Below, one piece after another: positions 29,164 to 38,355 of a stretch of DNA of 64,000 nucleotides. Position 1 is the first letter of the stretch. Each line of letters starts with the position of its first letter. Source of the DNA: Nakamurella sp. A5-74 (GTDB lineage Bacteria > Actinomycetota > Actinomycetes > Mycobacteriales > Nakamurellaceae); assembly GCF_040438885.1 (NCBI RefSeq), contig NZ_CP159218.1, positions 2,728,001 to 2,792,000 of the forward strand. Direction: 5' to 3'. A program made the translations under genes and the position numbers. The notes below the pieces were generated by a model. The model did no database searches. It was given only the letters and a program-made list of their open reading frames with translations, and had not been told where the DNA came from.

Positions 29164-29712
29164 ATGGACCCTGTCGACACGTGCGCCGATACGCCCGCCG
29201 ACACGTCCGCCGACACCAGCGCCGATCGACTCGCCGCTCTGCAGGTGCTGACCGTCGACCACGTCGGCATCGCTGTCCCGGATCTCGATACGGCCATCGC
29301 GCTGTACACCGGGGTCCTCGGCGGCCGGTTGGCGCACCGGGAGAGCAATCCCGACCATGAGATCGAGGAGGCGATGATCAGTTTCGGTGCCGATATGGCT
29401 GGGAGCGACCAGCGGGCGCAGCTGCAGTTGATTGCTCCCACCTCACCGACCTCGACGATCGCGAAGTTCATCGACCGGTCCGGACCCGGCCTGCAGCAAC
29501 TCGCCTACCGGGTACCCGACGTCCGGGCTGCGGCCGACACCCTCAGGGCGGCCGGGCTGCGGCTGCTGTACGACGAACCCCGTCGCGGTACCGCAGGGTC
29601 CTCGATCAACTTCGTCCACCCCAAGGACACCGGCGGCGTCCTGCTCGAGCTCGTTGAACCCGCAGTACTCGATCAAGAACCAGCACCGACGGACGGAACC
29701 ACGCATGGCTGA
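29164..29712 (+). CDS. mce: Methylmalonyl-CoA epimerase
   Basis: 182 aa, VOC superfamily. It interconverts the (R)- and (S)-epimers of methylmalonyl-CoA in propionate metabolism. Metal-ligand regions are VDHVGIAV (His), AQLQLIAP (Gln) and LLELVEP (Glu), with AYRVPDV in the second half. The N-terminus carries an extra ADT/SAD-rich stretch of about 25 residues before the domain. The gene overlaps the next by 8 nt (ATGGCTGA), so epimerase and coiled-coil protein are coupled. Divergent from the thiolase gene. Confidence 0.9.
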   Translation: MDPVDTCADTPADTSADTSADRLAALQVLTVDHVGIAVPDLDTAIALYTGVLGGRLAHRESNPDHEIEEAMISFGADMAGSDQRAQLQLIAPTSPTSTIAKFIDRSGPGLQQLAYRVPDVRAAADTLRAAGLRLLYDEPRRGTAGSSINFVHPKDTGGVLLELVEPAVLDQEPAPTDGTTHG

Positions 29713-30997
29713 CGACTGGCTCCCGGCACAGGCCCCCTTCGAGATCGTCCGACGCGGCTTCTCCCCCGAGCAGGTCGTCTCCCACCTCGAGTCGCTCGAG
29801 TACGAACTGCGGATCGCCACCGCCAACCGCGACGCCACCCTGCAGCGCGTCACCGAGCTGACCACCCAGCTCTCGGCGGCGCAGGCGGAGTCCGACTCGC
29901 TGCGCCACCAGCTCGACCGGAACACCCTCGAGCCGTACTCGGTGGCCTCACTGTCGGATCGGATGCAGCGACTGATCCGGCTCGCCGAGGAGGAAGCCGC
30001 AGAGATCAGGGCGGTGGCCGAGACCGAGTCGGCTGAGCTACGGGAGCGCACCGAACGGGAGACCTCCGAGCTGGTGCGCACCACCGGCACCGAACTGGCC
30101 ACCGAAGCAGCCCGGCTGCAGGCCCTTGAGCTGGACCAACGGCGGGCTCTGCAGCAGGACGCCGATCTGCTCGCCGACGAACGGAGCGCCTTCGCCGAGG
30201 AGCGCGAGAGCACCAGGATCGGCATGGCCGAGGAGGTCCGCACGCTCGTCTCGCAGGCCGACGAGTACTCCCGCGATGTCCGCGCCAGGGCTGACGAGCG
30301 GGCCGCCACCACCACCACCGATGCCGATGCCCACGCGGTCAAGGTCTCCGAGGACACCCGGACGGCCGCTGAGCAGCTCCTGCTGAAGGCCCGGGAGGCT
30401 GCCGAGACGCTCCAGCGCACCAGCACCGCAGAATCGGAGCGCATCGTCGGCGAGGCGACGGCACTCGCGCAGGAGGTCACCGGAAACGCCAGGTCCGAAG
30501 CCCAGCAGCTCGACGAACGCTCGGCCACCCGCCGACGCGAGGTCGAGGAGGACTTCGAGATCACGATGGCCGCGCGTCGCGGCGAGGCACAGAAGGTGCA
30601 GGCAGATCGTGAGCGGGCTTCGGTCGATCTGGCCCAGGCCCGCCTCGACGAGGCAGCCGAACGATCGGCGCAGCAGGTGGCGCAGGCCGACCAGGAGTCG
30701 CGACGGCTCGTGCACGTCGCCACCGTCGAGGCCAACCGTCGGGTGCAGGAAGCCGACGCGGCGGTGTCGTCACTGACCGAACTGAGGCGCACCATCACCG
30801 CGCAGCTGGGCGACCTGCACGGTCACGTTGAGCACGTTCGCTCACTGGTCGCCAGCGCCCCCGATCTGGTGCTGCCACCGGAGCAGGAGTCATCGCGGGT
30901 CACCGCGCAGCGCTTCGCGGCCGACCTGGACCCTCGCCCGACGAGCGAGATCCCCGTGGTCACCGATGGGGACCGATCGGCCGACGCAGCCGAGTAG
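29705..30997 (+). CDS. DivIVA/Scy-like coiled-coil protein
   Basis: 430 aa. The N-terminus FEIVRRGFSPEQVVSHLESLE matches the lipid-binding DivIVA-type start. Almost all the rest (about 35-390) is Ala/Glu/Arg-rich heptad sequence predicted to form long coiled coils, ending in an acidic tail. In S. coelicolor the polarity proteins Scy and FilP are encoded beside mce and a thiolase gene, the same context as here. A cytoskeletal or polar-growth scaffold role is inferred from this. It is far shorter than Scy (over 1,200 aa) and nearer FilP in size. Confidence 0.8.
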   Translation: MADDWLPAQAPFEIVRRGFSPEQVVSHLESLEYELRIATANRDATLQRVTELTTQLSAAQAESDSLRHQLDRNTLEPYSVASLSDRMQRLIRLAEEEAAEIRAVAETESAELRERTERETSELVRTTGTELATEAARLQALELDQRRALQQDADLLADERSAFAEERESTRIGMAEEVRTLVSQADEYSRDVRARADERAATTTTDADAHAVKVSEDTRTAAEQLLLKAREAAETLQRTSTAESERIVGEATALAQEVTGNARSEAQQLDERSATRRREVEEDFEITMAARRGEAQKVQADRERASVDLAQARLDEAAERSAQQVAQADQESRRLVHVATVEANRRVQEADAAVSSLTELRRTITAQLGDLHGHVEHVRSLVASAPDLVLPPEQESSRVTAQRFAADLDPRPTSEIPVVTDGDRSADAAE

Positions 30998-31011
30998 GCG
31001 GCCGCCTCGGG

Positions 31012-32601
31012 TCAGGCTCGATCGCCGGCCATCACCACCGCGAGGATCTCGGATCCCCGCGACAGGTACTGATCAGCCGCTCGGCGCAGGAGCACCATCA
31101 GCAGCACCGGCGGATAAACCAGTGCAACGACGAGAGCTACCCAGGACCACACGGGGGCGATCACGATCCCCAGCACCCCGAACCCGATGACCGGCAACGC
31201 TGCTGCCAGCCCGAGCAACATGCTGCCGAACGCCGAACGGAACGAGGCGCTGCGCTGGCCGGCAATGCTGGAGGCGAACATCGACTTGCGACTCTGCGGG
31301 ACCGCGTAGGGCACCGATACCGACAGCCAGGTGGCGATCGCCGCGGTACACACCACGACGGCCAAGTTCATCGCCACCGCCGGGACGAAGAAGTCCCAAC
31401 CGCCGCGGATCGCAGCAACCGCCGCTGTCACGGCGACGACCAGTGGGATCGCCGGCACCAGCACCGCGAGGTTGTGGCCCAGCAACTCTCCCCTGGCCCT
31501 GACCTGGTCGCCGAAAGCCACCAGATGCAGCCAGAGACCGGATCCGTCGAGACCGAACTGGTTGGCCGCCTGGCTTCCCATCAGCAGCGCTCCGAACGCG
31601 GAGGCGAAGACTGCGCCCTCACCGGGCACCACGATCAGCGGCCACGCCACCCCCATGAAGATGCTGATCAACCAAGGCATCCGCCGCATGGGGTCGCGCC
31701 ACATCAGGGTGCGGTCCCGGCCCGCCACGACCTGGGCGGTGCCGATCAGGGTTCCGCCGATCGCGCTTGCGCCGCCGATCCCGCGGGACGGTGCGGACGA
31801 GGCGGTGTCGGAATCGACGGTGACCAGACTCTTGCGGAGCGCTCGTGACCACCAGAGCCAGCCGAGCGTCAGGAAGACCAACGCGATGACGGCAGACGCG
31901 ACTGCTCTGGCCCACTGCTCGGTGGCAATCTGGGCGGGCAACGAGGCGAGGGCACCTGGCGGAGTCCACGAGAGGATCTCCGCGGTGCGCTGCGCCGCGG
32001 CGCCGAATCCCGCCGACGAACCCGAGTTCAGGCCCAGCGTCGCCAGCATGTAGACGACCAGGACGCCGAACCCGACGGCCATGCCGAGGTCGCGCCCCCG
32101 GCGGGACGACATGAGCGTCGCCATCGAGGTGGCGGCCGCACGGGAGAACACCACGCAGGTGACGAGTTGCAGCACGATGCACAGCAACGCGATCGGCAGC
32201 ATCCAGCCCAGGAACGACAGCCCGATGGCGCAGCCGATGAGGATCACCGCGTTGAACAACGGCAGGTAGCCGACCACCGACGACACCAGCAGACCTCGCT
32301 GCAGGGTGGCGGGGCGGATCGGCAGCAGCGCGAACTTCGACGGGTCGACGGTCTCGTCGACCCCGAAAGCCACCATCGGGGTCAGTGTCCAGGCCACGAG
32401 TTGCAGGGCGAACAGGCCGGTGACTGCCAGGTAGCCGGCCTCCGGCACGGACCGCAGCATGGACAGGGCGTAGGCGATGGCGCCGACCGCGAGCAGCGCG
32501 AGGCACAGCCCGATGATCATCCGGATGCGCTTGCCCGGGCTCAACGCCCGCACCCGGCTGGTGACCAGCCGCCATTTCAGGCTCGCGAAGATCGCAACCA
32601 C
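31012..32601 (-). CDS. ABC-2-like membrane protein (transporter permease subunit)
   Basis: 529 aa with about 12 hydrophobic segments spread over the whole length and a hydrophilic loop near residues 265-300. The sequence shows no catalytic motif. The GTG at 32601 has GGAGGG upstream and lies 25 nt inside the 3' end of the preceding ATPase gene, so it is almost surely the membrane partner of that ATPase. The phrase VDETVDPSKFALLPI in the third loop is typical of large actinobacterial exporters of this kind. Substrate unknown. Confidence 0.82.
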   Translation of the reverse strand: MVAIFASLKWRLVTSRVRALSPGKRIRMIIGLCLALLAVGAIAYALSMLRSVPEAGYLAVTGLFALQLVAWTLTPMVAFGVDETVDPSKFALLPIRPATLQRGLLVSSVVGYLPLFNAVILIGCAIGLSFLGWMLPIALLCIVLQLVTCVVFSRAAATSMATLMSSRRGRDLGMAVGFGVLVVYMLATLGLNSGSSAGFGAAAQRTAEILSWTPPGALASLPAQIATEQWARAVASAVIALVFLTLGWLWWSRALRKSLVTVDSDTASSAPSRGIGGASAIGGTLIGTAQVVAGRDRTLMWRDPMRRMPWLISIFMGVAWPLIVVPGEGAVFASAFGALLMGSQAANQFGLDGSGLWLHLVAFGDQVRARGELLGHNLAVLVPAIPLVVAVTAAVAAIRGGWDFFVPAVAMNLAVVVCTAAIATWLSVSVPYAVPQSRKSMFASSIAGQRSASFRSAFGSMLLGLAAALPVIGFGVLGIVIAPVWSWVALVVALVYPPVLLMVLLRRAADQYLSRGSEILAVVMAGDRA

Positions 32602-33425
32602 GACAGGCCCTCCGTCCCGCGATCCTGCCCGCCGATGATGTGGAAGAACGCGTCGTCCAGCGAAGCGGCGTCGCCGCGGACGACACTCAGCTCGCCGCTG
32701 GCGACGATCCGGCCGTCGGCCATCACGGCGACGTGACTGCACAGTTCTTCGACCAGTGCCATCACGTGGGAGGAGAAGACGACCGTGCCGCCGCCGGCGC
32801 AGTAGTCCGAGAGCACGCCGCGGATCGCCCTGGCGGACACCGGGTCGACGGCTTCGAGCGGTTCGTCGAGCAGCAACAGCGACGGCGAGTGGAGAAGGGC
32901 AGCGGCGAGGGTGATCTTCTTGCGCATGCCGGTGGAGTAGTCGGCCACCAGCTTGCTCCCGGCCGAAGTGAGATCCAGGACGTCCAGCAGACCTTGGATG
33001 CGGCGCTGGACCTCGTCGGCAGGGATGCCGCGCAACCGACCGAGATAGCTCGACAGCTCCGGGCCGGAGAGCCGTTCGAACAGCCGCAGACCGTCGGGCA
33101 GCACGCCCATGTCGGCCTTGGCCGCGACCGGGTCCGCCCACACGTCGCCGCCGGCGACGAAGATCCGACCCTCGTCGGGCCGCAGCAGACCGGTGACCAT
33201 CGACAGTGTCGTGGTCTTGCCGGCACCGTTCGGACCGACCAGGCCGAAGAAGGATCCGACCGGGACATCGAGGTCGATGTGGTCGACCGCTGTCTTCTCA
33301 CCGAACTGCTTCACCAGACCGCGGATGGCCAGCGCGGCCCCCGCAGTCCTGGGATCGGATGCTCTCGTGCTCGGATAACTGGGAAGGCCCCCCGAAACGC
33401 CTGGGCCGACGGTGTGATCGGTCAT
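32577..33425 (-). CDS. ABC transporter ATP-binding protein
   Basis: 282 aa. Walker A GPNGAGKTTT, a signature of the degenerate form YSTGMRKKITLA in place of LSGGQ, Walker B LLLLDEPLEAVD and an H-loop in VVFSSHVMA are visible. The degenerate signature is seen in many ABC-2 type exporters. ATG 33425 is preferred; an upstream start at 33449 adds only a few residues. It is followed by its membrane partner with a 25-nt overlap. Confidence 0.9.
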   Translation of the reverse strand: MTDHTVGPGVSGGLPSYPSTRASDPRTAGAALAIRGLVKQFGEKTAVDHIDLDVPVGSFFGLVGPNGAGKTTTLSMVTGLLRPDEGRIFVAGGDVWADPVAAKADMGVLPDGLRLFERLSGPELSSYLGRLRGIPADEVQRRIQGLLDVLDLTSAGSKLVADYSTGMRKKITLAAALLHSPSLLLLDEPLEAVDPVSARAIRGVLSDYCAGGGTVVFSSHVMALVEELCSHVAVMADGRIVASGELSVVRGDAASLDDAFFHIIGGQDRGTEGLSWLRSSRA

Positions 33426-33534
33426 GCATCCAGCGTGCCACAGGCCCACGACACCCGCTCCGGGGCGAGGTGCGAGGCGTGACCCACGACTCGGTGGAGC
33501 GCGTTTCGACGACCCGGGTGGACGTTCCGGGAGT

Positions 33535-34422
33535 TCAGACGAACGCGGCCAACAGTGCCCAAGCCACCACGGCGCTGGGCAGCAGGGAGTCGAGCCGGTC
33601 CATCACACCGCCGTGCCCAGGCAGCAGGGTTCCCATGTCCTTGACCCCGAGATCGCGCTTGATCAGTGACTCGGCCAGATCGCCGATCACCGCGACCACG
33701 GTCAACACCGCACCGACGACGACGCCCTCCCACCAGTCGGTGTGCAGCATCAGCGACACGGACAGCGCCCCGCCGATCATCGCGGCGACGGCGGATCCGG
33801 CGAAGCCCTCCCAGGACTTCTTCGGCGAGATGGTCGGCGCCATCGGATGGCGGCCCAGCAGGGCTCCGGCCGCGTACCCGCCGGTGTCGGAGCAGACCAC
33901 CACGATCAGGAACACCATGGCCCGCTGGGCTCCGTCCTCCGGGCGGACCAGCAGGGTGGCGAAGGAGGCGAACAGACCGAGATAGACGAGCAGGAAGATG
34001 CTGGCTGAGACGTCCCGCAGGTAGCCCTCGGCGCCCCGCGGGAAGCGCCAGAGCAGACAGACCAGGGCCGCCAGCGCGAGCCCGAGCGCCTGCGCCTCGT
34101 GCCCCCAGAACCAGCTCATTGCCACGATGGCCACCGCACCGAGACCTACCGGTAGCCAGGAGATCTCGACACTGCGCGCCCTGCGCAGGGTGCCGCTCAT
34201 CTCCCACACCGAGGCCAACACGGCGGCCGCGATGATCACCACGAAGGCGGGCCGGTACAGCAACAGCGAGCCGACGATCAGGATGCCCAGCCCGACGCCG
34301 ACACCGATGGCCATCGGCAGGTCGCGTCCGGCGCGGGAGGCCCGTGGGGCGGCCGCCGGGAGGCCGGGGTCGACCGGTCCGGCCGGCGGATCCGGCGGCC
34401 CGTCATCGCTCATGGGTGTCAT
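33535..34422 (-). CDS. cdsA: Phosphatidate cytidylyltransferase
   Basis: 295 aa integral membrane enzyme that makes CDP-diacylglycerol from phosphatidate and CTP, at the start of phospholipid synthesis. About eight transmembrane helices. The family signature is present: VCSDTGGYAAG and, near the end, KDMGTLLPGHGGVMDRLDS. The N-terminus (about 1-35) is Pro/Asp-rich. ATG 34422 or ATG 34413 may be the start. It is the last gene of the frr-pyrH-tsf-rpsB run on this strand. Confidence 0.93.
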   Translation of the reverse strand: MTPMSDDGPPDPPAGPVDPGLPAAAPRASRAGRDLPMAIGVGVGLGILIVGSLLLYRPAFVVIIAAAVLASVWEMSGTLRRARSVEISWLPVGLGAVAIVAMSWFWGHEAQALGLALAALVCLLWRFPRGAEGYLRDVSASIFLLVYLGLFASFATLLVRPEDGAQRAMVFLIVVVCSDTGGYAAGALLGRHPMAPTISPKKSWEGFAGSAVAAMIGGALSVSLMLHTDWWEGVVVGAVLTVVAVIGDLAESLIKRDLGVKDMGTLLPGHGGVMDRLDSLLPSAVVAWALLAAFV

Positions 34423-34470
34423 CGGGTGGGTGTCGTCCGGTGCGTGGGTAGGTGCGTGCGGGCCCGGCGC

Positions 34471-35037
34471 TCAGACCTCGAGCAGTTCGGCTTCCTTGTG
34501 CTTGACCAGGTCGTCGATGCCGCTGACGAACTTGTCGGTGGTGTGCTGTAGGTCCTTCTCGGCGCGGGAGCCCTCGTCCTCACCGATGTCGCCGTCCTTG
34601 ACGAGCTTGTCGATGTCGTCCTTGGCCTTGCGGCGGACATTGCGAACCGTGACCTTGGCGTCCTCGCCGCGGGAGCGGGCCTGCTTGCCGAGGTCGCGGC
34701 GGCGCTCCTCGGTCAGCTGCGGGAACACGATCCGGATGATGTTGCCGTCGTTGGACGGGTTGATGCCCAGGTCGGAATCGCGGATCGACTTCTCGATCGC
34801 CTGCAGCTGGGTGGCGTCGTAGGGCTTGATGATCGCCATCCGCGCTTCCGGGATGGAGATGGACGCCATCTGCGGCAGCGGCGTCTGCGCACCGTAGTAC
34901 TCGACGCTGAGCTTGTTGAAGATGTTCGGCGTCGCGCGTCCGGTACGGATCGACGCGAGGTCTTCCTTGGTGACGTTGAACGCCTTCTCCATCTTCTCCT
35001 CGGCGTCCAGCAGTGCCATGTCGAGAGCCTCGCTCAT
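34471..35037 (-). CDS. frr: Ribosome recycling factor
   Basis: 188 aa, normal length. It splits post-termination ribosomes together with EF-G. Hallmarks are [25 protein letters not shown]-like sequence (read in parts: [20 protein letters not shown]), [18 protein letters not shown] and [14 protein letters not shown] 35037 is chosen because AAGGGA lies 6-8 nt upstream. It is downstream of pyrH with a 63-nt gap, the usual order. Confidence 0.96.
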   Translation of the reverse strand: MSEALDMALLDAEEKMEKAFNVTKEDLASIRTGRATPNIFNKLSVEYYGAQTPLPQMASISIPEARMAIIKPYDATQLQAIEKSIRDSDLGINPSNDGNIIRIVFPQLTEERRRDLGKQARSRGEDAKVTVRNVRRKAKDDIDKLVKDGDIGEDEGSRAEKDLQHTTDKFVSGIDDLVKHKEAELLEV

Positions 35038-35100
35038 CGGTGTCCCTTCCATCGTGCGGATCTGGTGCCGGACAACGGTTCCCGGCGCGGGTGGTACGGA

Positions 35101-35895
35101 TCAGGCCTGACGTGGGGTGTGCACCAGGGTACCGATCGGTTCGCCCGCGGCCGCCCTGGCAATGTTGCCCTGCTCGAGCAGGTTGAACACGATCATCGGC
35201 ATCGCGTTGTCCATGCACAGGCTGAACGCGGTGGCGTCGGCGACCTTGAGACCCTTCTCGAGCACCTCGCGGTGGGTGATTTCGGAGAACATCGTGGCAT
35301 CCAGCACGACCCGCGGGTCGGCATCGAAGACCCCGTCGACCGCCTTGCCCATCAGCACCACCTCGGCGCCGATCTCCAACGCGCGCTGGGCGGCGGTGGT
35401 GTCGGTGGAGAAGAACGGCATGCCCACGCCGGCCCCGAAGATGACGACGCGGCCCTTCTCGAGGTGCCGGATTGCTTTGCGCGGGATGTACGGCTCGGCG
35501 ACCTGGCCCATGGTGATGGCGGTCTGCACCCGGGTGTCCAGGCCGTGCTCACGTTCCAGGAAATCCTGCAGTGCCAGGCAATTCATGACGGTGCCGAGCA
35601 TGCCCATGTAGTCGGAGCGCGCCCGGTCCATGCCGCGGGTCTGCAGTTCGGCCCCGCGGAAGAAGTTGCCGCCGCCGATGACGACGGCGACCTGCACCCC
35701 ACCGGCCACCACCTCGGCGATCTGCCGCGCGACGGTGGAGACGACGACCGGATCGACCCCGACCTCTCCCCCGCCGAACATCTCGCCACCCAGCTTGAGC
35801 AGCACCCGGTGGAACGGACGGCGAGGAGAGGGAGTGACGTCACCTGCACCGATCCATGTCTCGGTGGTGGTCTCGTCGGTGAACGTCTCGGTCAT
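35101..35895 (-). CDS. pyrH: UMP kinase
   Basis: 264 aa. Hexameric amino-acid-kinase-fold enzyme that phosphorylates UMP. Motifs: [11 protein letters not shown] (ATP site), [22 protein letters not shown] (UMP site), [13 protein letters not shown]. The first 25 residues are acidic and Thr-rich, an extension beyond the standard start. GGGAGGAC precedes the ATG. It lies between tsf and frr in the conserved order. Confidence 0.95.
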   Translation of the reverse strand: MTETFTDETTTETWIGAGDVTPSPRRPFHRVLLKLGGEMFGGGEVGVDPVVVSTVARQIAEVVAGGVQVAVVIGGGNFFRGAELQTRGMDRARSDYMGMLGTVMNCLALQDFLEREHGLDTRVQTAITMGQVAEPYIPRKAIRHLEKGRVVIFGAGVGMPFFSTDTTAAQRALEIGAEVVLMGKAVDGVFDADPRVVLDATMFSEITHREVLEKGLKVADATAFSLCMDNAMPMIVFNLLEQGNIARAAAGEPIGTLVHTPRQA

Positions 35896-36014
35896 CGCTC
35901 AAGTCCTCCCGCTGACTGGGCCGTCGGCCCTGCTGGTGCCGGATCGGATCGTTCCCGGTCCGGATGCTGCCACGGGGCCGTGCGGATCGCTCCGAACGGC
36001 CCCGCGATGGCACA

Positions 36015-36839
36015 TCAGACGGTGCCCACCTCGAACCGGACGAAGCCGGTCACGGTGACGCCGGCCTCGGCCAGCTGGGCTCCGACGGTCTTCTTGCTGT
36101 CCCGCACCGAGCTCTGCTCGACCAGGACGGCTTCCTTGTAGAACCCGGTCACGCGGCCCTCGACGATCCTCGGCAGCGCAGCCTCCGGCTTGCCCTCCTC
36201 GCGGGCGGTCGCCTCGGCGATCCGCCGCTCGGACTCCAGCACGTCGGCCGGCACGTCGTCCTTGGTGACGAACCGAGCGCGCAACGCCGAGATCTGCATG
36301 GCGGCGCCGCGAGCGGCCTCCGCTGCGTCGCCCCCGTCACCCGCGTAGGCGACGAGCACCCCGATGGAAGGCGGCAGGTCCTGGTTGCGCTTGTGCAGGT
36401 AGACAGCCGTCGAGCCGTTGAACTTGGCCACCCGGTTGAGTACCAGCTTCTCGCCGATCTTCGACGACAGCGCCTGGACGGCGTCCACGACGGTGCCGTT
36501 GCCGAGCGGCGCGGCCAGGACGGCCTCGACCGTCGGATCGACGTCGCCGGCAGCGACACCGGCGATGGCCTGCGCCAGCTCGGAGAACTCGGAGTTCTTC
36601 GCGACGAAGTCGGTCTCGGAGTTGAGCTCGATGAGCGCGTGGCCGCTGGTGGCGACCATGCCCTCCGCGGTGGTGCGCTCGGCACGCTTGCCCGCGTCCT
36701 TGTTGCCCTTGATCCGCAGGATCTCGGTGGCCTTCTCGAAGTCGCCCTCGGCTTCCTCGAGCGCCTTCTTGCAATCCATGAATCCGGCGCCGGTCAGTTC
36801 GCGGAGCCGCTTGACGTCAGCGGCACTGTAGTTCGCCAT
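36015..36839 (-). CDS. tsf: Elongation factor Ts
   Basis: 274 aa. Nucleotide-exchange factor of EF-Tu. The N-terminal UBA-like domain [23 protein letters not shown] and the core motif [11 protein letters not shown] (here [13 protein letters not shown]) are intact. It follows rpsB after 118 nt; that gap holds two strong hairpins which may adjust how much tsf message is made compared with rpsB. Confidence 0.96.
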   Translation of the reverse strand: MANYSAADVKRLRELTGAGFMDCKKALEEAEGDFEKATEILRIKGNKDAGKRAERTTAEGMVATSGHALIELNSETDFVAKNSEFSELAQAIAGVAAGDVDPTVEAVLAAPLGNGTVVDAVQALSSKIGEKLVLNRVAKFNGSTAVYLHKRNQDLPPSIGVLVAYAGDGGDAAEAARGAAMQISALRARFVTKDDVPADVLESERRIAEATAREEGKPEAALPRIVEGRVTGFYKEAVLVEQSSVRDSKKTVGAQLAEAGVTVTGFVRFEVGTV

Positions 36840-36881
36840 GCTGGAGATTCGTCCTCACTCGAGTGGGGTGGTCCTGGTGAA

Positions 36882-36911
36882 CCGGTCGGTCCCGTTGTCG
36901 GGTCCGACCGG
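36882..36911 (-). terminator. Hairpin in the rpsB-tsf gap (distal)
   Basis: A 13-bp stem with one mismatch (36882-36894 with 36899-36911) and a 4-nt loop, on the transcribed minus strand, just downstream of a second hairpin. No U-tract. A role in attenuation or mRNA processing between rpsB and tsf is inferred. Confidence 0.5.
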
Positions 36912-36915
36912 CCGC

Positions 36916-36944
36916 GGTGCCCCGCCCCGACGGGGCGAGGCACC
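36916..36944 (-). terminator. Hairpin in the rpsB-tsf gap (proximal)
   Basis: A 13-bp stem (36916-36928 with 36932-36944) with a 3-nt loop. In the minus-strand RNA the only non-Watson-Crick pair is a G-U, while the plus-strand copy would have a C-A mismatch, so the stem is stronger in the transcribed strand. It begins 14 nt after the rpsB stop codon. Confidence 0.55.
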
Positions 36945-36957
36945 GACTTCAAGCAGA

Positions 36958-37953
36958 TCAGCTGGTGGTCTTTTCGGCAGCGACCGGAGCAGCAGGAGCG
37001 GCTTCGGCGGCGGGCGCCTCGGCAGCAGGAGCGGCTTCGGCGGCGGGCGCCTCGGCAGCAGGAGCGGCTTCGGCGGCGGGCGCCTCGGCAGCAGGAGCGG
37101 CTTCGGCGGCAGGCGCCTCGGCAGCAGGAGCGGCTTCGGCGGCAGGCGCCTCGACCGGAGCGGAAGCAGCAGCACCGTCAGCGGGCGCCTCGGCAGCCTT
37201 GCTCTCCTGCAGCAGCTCACGCTCCCACTCGGCGAGCGGCTCCTCACCGGTCTCGGCGGAACCACCGGAACGGGCGATGAGCCCGGCCGCAACGGCTTCG
37301 GCGACGACCTTGGTGAGCAGGCCGGCGGAGCGGATCGCGTCGTCGTTGCCCGGGATCGGGAAGTCGACCTCGTCCGGGTCGCAGTTGGTGTCCAGCACCG
37401 CGACGACCGGGATGTTCAGCTTGCGAGCCTCGCCGACGGCGATGTGCTCCTTCTTGGTGTCGACGATCCAGACGGCGCTCGGCACGCGGGCCATGTCGCG
37501 GATGCCGCCGAGGGTCTTGGCCAGCTTGTCCTTCTCGCGGGTCATCAGCAGCACCTCCTTCTTGGTGCGGCCGTCGAACTCGCCGGAGGTCTCCATCGCC
37601 TCGAGGTCCTTGAGACGCTGCAGACGCTTGTGCACGGTGGAGAAGTTGGTGAGCATGCCGCCCAGCCAGCGGTGGTTCACGTAGGGCATCGAGACGCGCG
37701 TCGCCTGCTCGGCGATGGCCTCCTGCGCCTGACGCTTGGTGCCGACGAACAGCACCGTCCCGCCGTGGGCGACGGTCTGGCTGACGAACTCGTAGGCACG
37801 GTCGATGTACGACAGCGTCTGCTGGAGATCGATGATGTAGATGCCGTTGCGTTCGGTGAAGATGAACCGTTTCATCTTCGGGTTCCAGCGACGGGTCTGG
37901 TGTCCGAAGTGGACACCTGCGTCCAGCAACTGACGCATGGTGACGACAGCCAT
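36958..37953 (-). CDS. rpsB: 30S ribosomal protein S2 with repeat-built C-terminal tail
   Basis: 331 aa. The conserved body ([24 protein letters not shown] start, [23 protein letters not shown]-like [19 protein letters not shown]) ends near residue 260. After it comes a tail of about 65 residues made of five near-identical 11-residue repeats of the type [11 protein letters not shown] (about 268-322), encoded by 33-bp tandem repeats. Actinobacterial S2 proteins often have acidic/Ala tails, but an array this regular is notable. ATG 37953 begins MAVVT, the family start. First gene of the rpsB-tsf-pyrH-frr run. Confidence 0.96.
   Translation of the reverse strand: MAVVTMRQLLDAGVHFGHQTRRWNPKMKRFIFTERNGIYIIDLQQTLSYIDRAYEFVSQTVAHGGTVLFVGTKRQAQEAIAEQATRVSMPYVNHRWLGGMLTNFSTVHKRLQRLKDLEAMETSGEFDGRTKKEVLLMTREKDKLAKTLGGIRDMARVPSAVWIVDTKKEHIAVGEARKLNIPVVAVLDTNCDPDEVDFPIPGNDDAIRSAGLLTKVVAEAVAAGLIARSGGSAETGEEPLAEWERELLQESKAAEAPADGAAASAPVEAPAAEAAPAAEAPAAEAAPAAEAPAAEAAPAAEAPAAEAAPAAEAPAAEAAPAAPVAAEKTTS
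36988..37152. repeat. 33-bp tandem repeat inside rpsB, five copies
   Basis: Copies start at 36988, 37021, 37054, 37087 and 37120. They differ by only one or two bases: the first copy starts AGCAG instead of GGCAG, and the last two have CAGGC for CGGGC. Such near-identity points to recent expansion or repeated homogenisation. Confidence 0.92.
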
Positions 37954-38355
37954 GGCTGTCCTTCCTGCTCGTGCGCATGCCGACCTGGCCCTCCCGGTCG
38001 CCCGGGGTGCCCGATTCCGGCCGCATGACGCGGTTTCGGTTGATGCTCGCGGTCGGTGACCGCACAGCCCTGGCGCCCTCGGTGTCCCTGCCCCGATCTT
38101 GCGATCGAGGACCTGGAGGAACATCCGCCGGTGCGGCTTTCGTACATCGGCCGCTGGAAAGGACGCGCGAAGTCACCCCGCTGGTGCGGGATGCTCAGTC
38201 CATCCTACGGGATGGGACCCGAGCGCTCGACACGTCGTCCTGGCAGGTCGGACGGCACGGCCAGCGGTCTGGCGAGTTGTCAACAGAGGAGTTCTCCGTC
38301 CACATCGACAGCCGCCCGGAGCCCCGATCTACGTGGCCTGCAGGACCCTCGGGAG
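37954..38355. other. Divergent leader region between rpsB and the M23 peptidase gene
   Basis: About 400 nt without a convincing gene. Open frames cross it but lack coding character. The minus strand must carry the rpsB promoter and leader; a TAGGAT (38202-38207, minus strand) with a poor -35 TCGAGC 17 bp upstream is the best candidate and would give a leader of about 240 nt, long enough for control by ribosomal protein. A TTGACA at 38278-38283 (minus strand) has no -10 at a suitable distance. No clear promoter for the plus-strand gene was seen. Confidence 0.4.

Noticed and set aside
30996-31007. 12-bp GC palindrome between convergent genes as a terminator
   Set aside because: AGGCGGCCGCCT has no loop and cannot form a good hairpin. 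Such palindromes are common in this base composition.
36988-37152. Regular repeats as a CRISPR array
   Set aside because: The repeats are directly adjacent, without unique spacers, and encode the rpsB tail.
36838-37684. Plus-strand open frames with Gly/Arg or Ser/Ala repeats opposite rpsB
   Set aside because: They only mirror the 33-bp repeats of rpsB. No start signal or conserved motif was seen.
37954-38355. Known ribosomal-protein leader motif or riboswitch upstream of rpsB
   Set aside because: No conserved structure could be recognised by eye. A covariance-model search would be needed.
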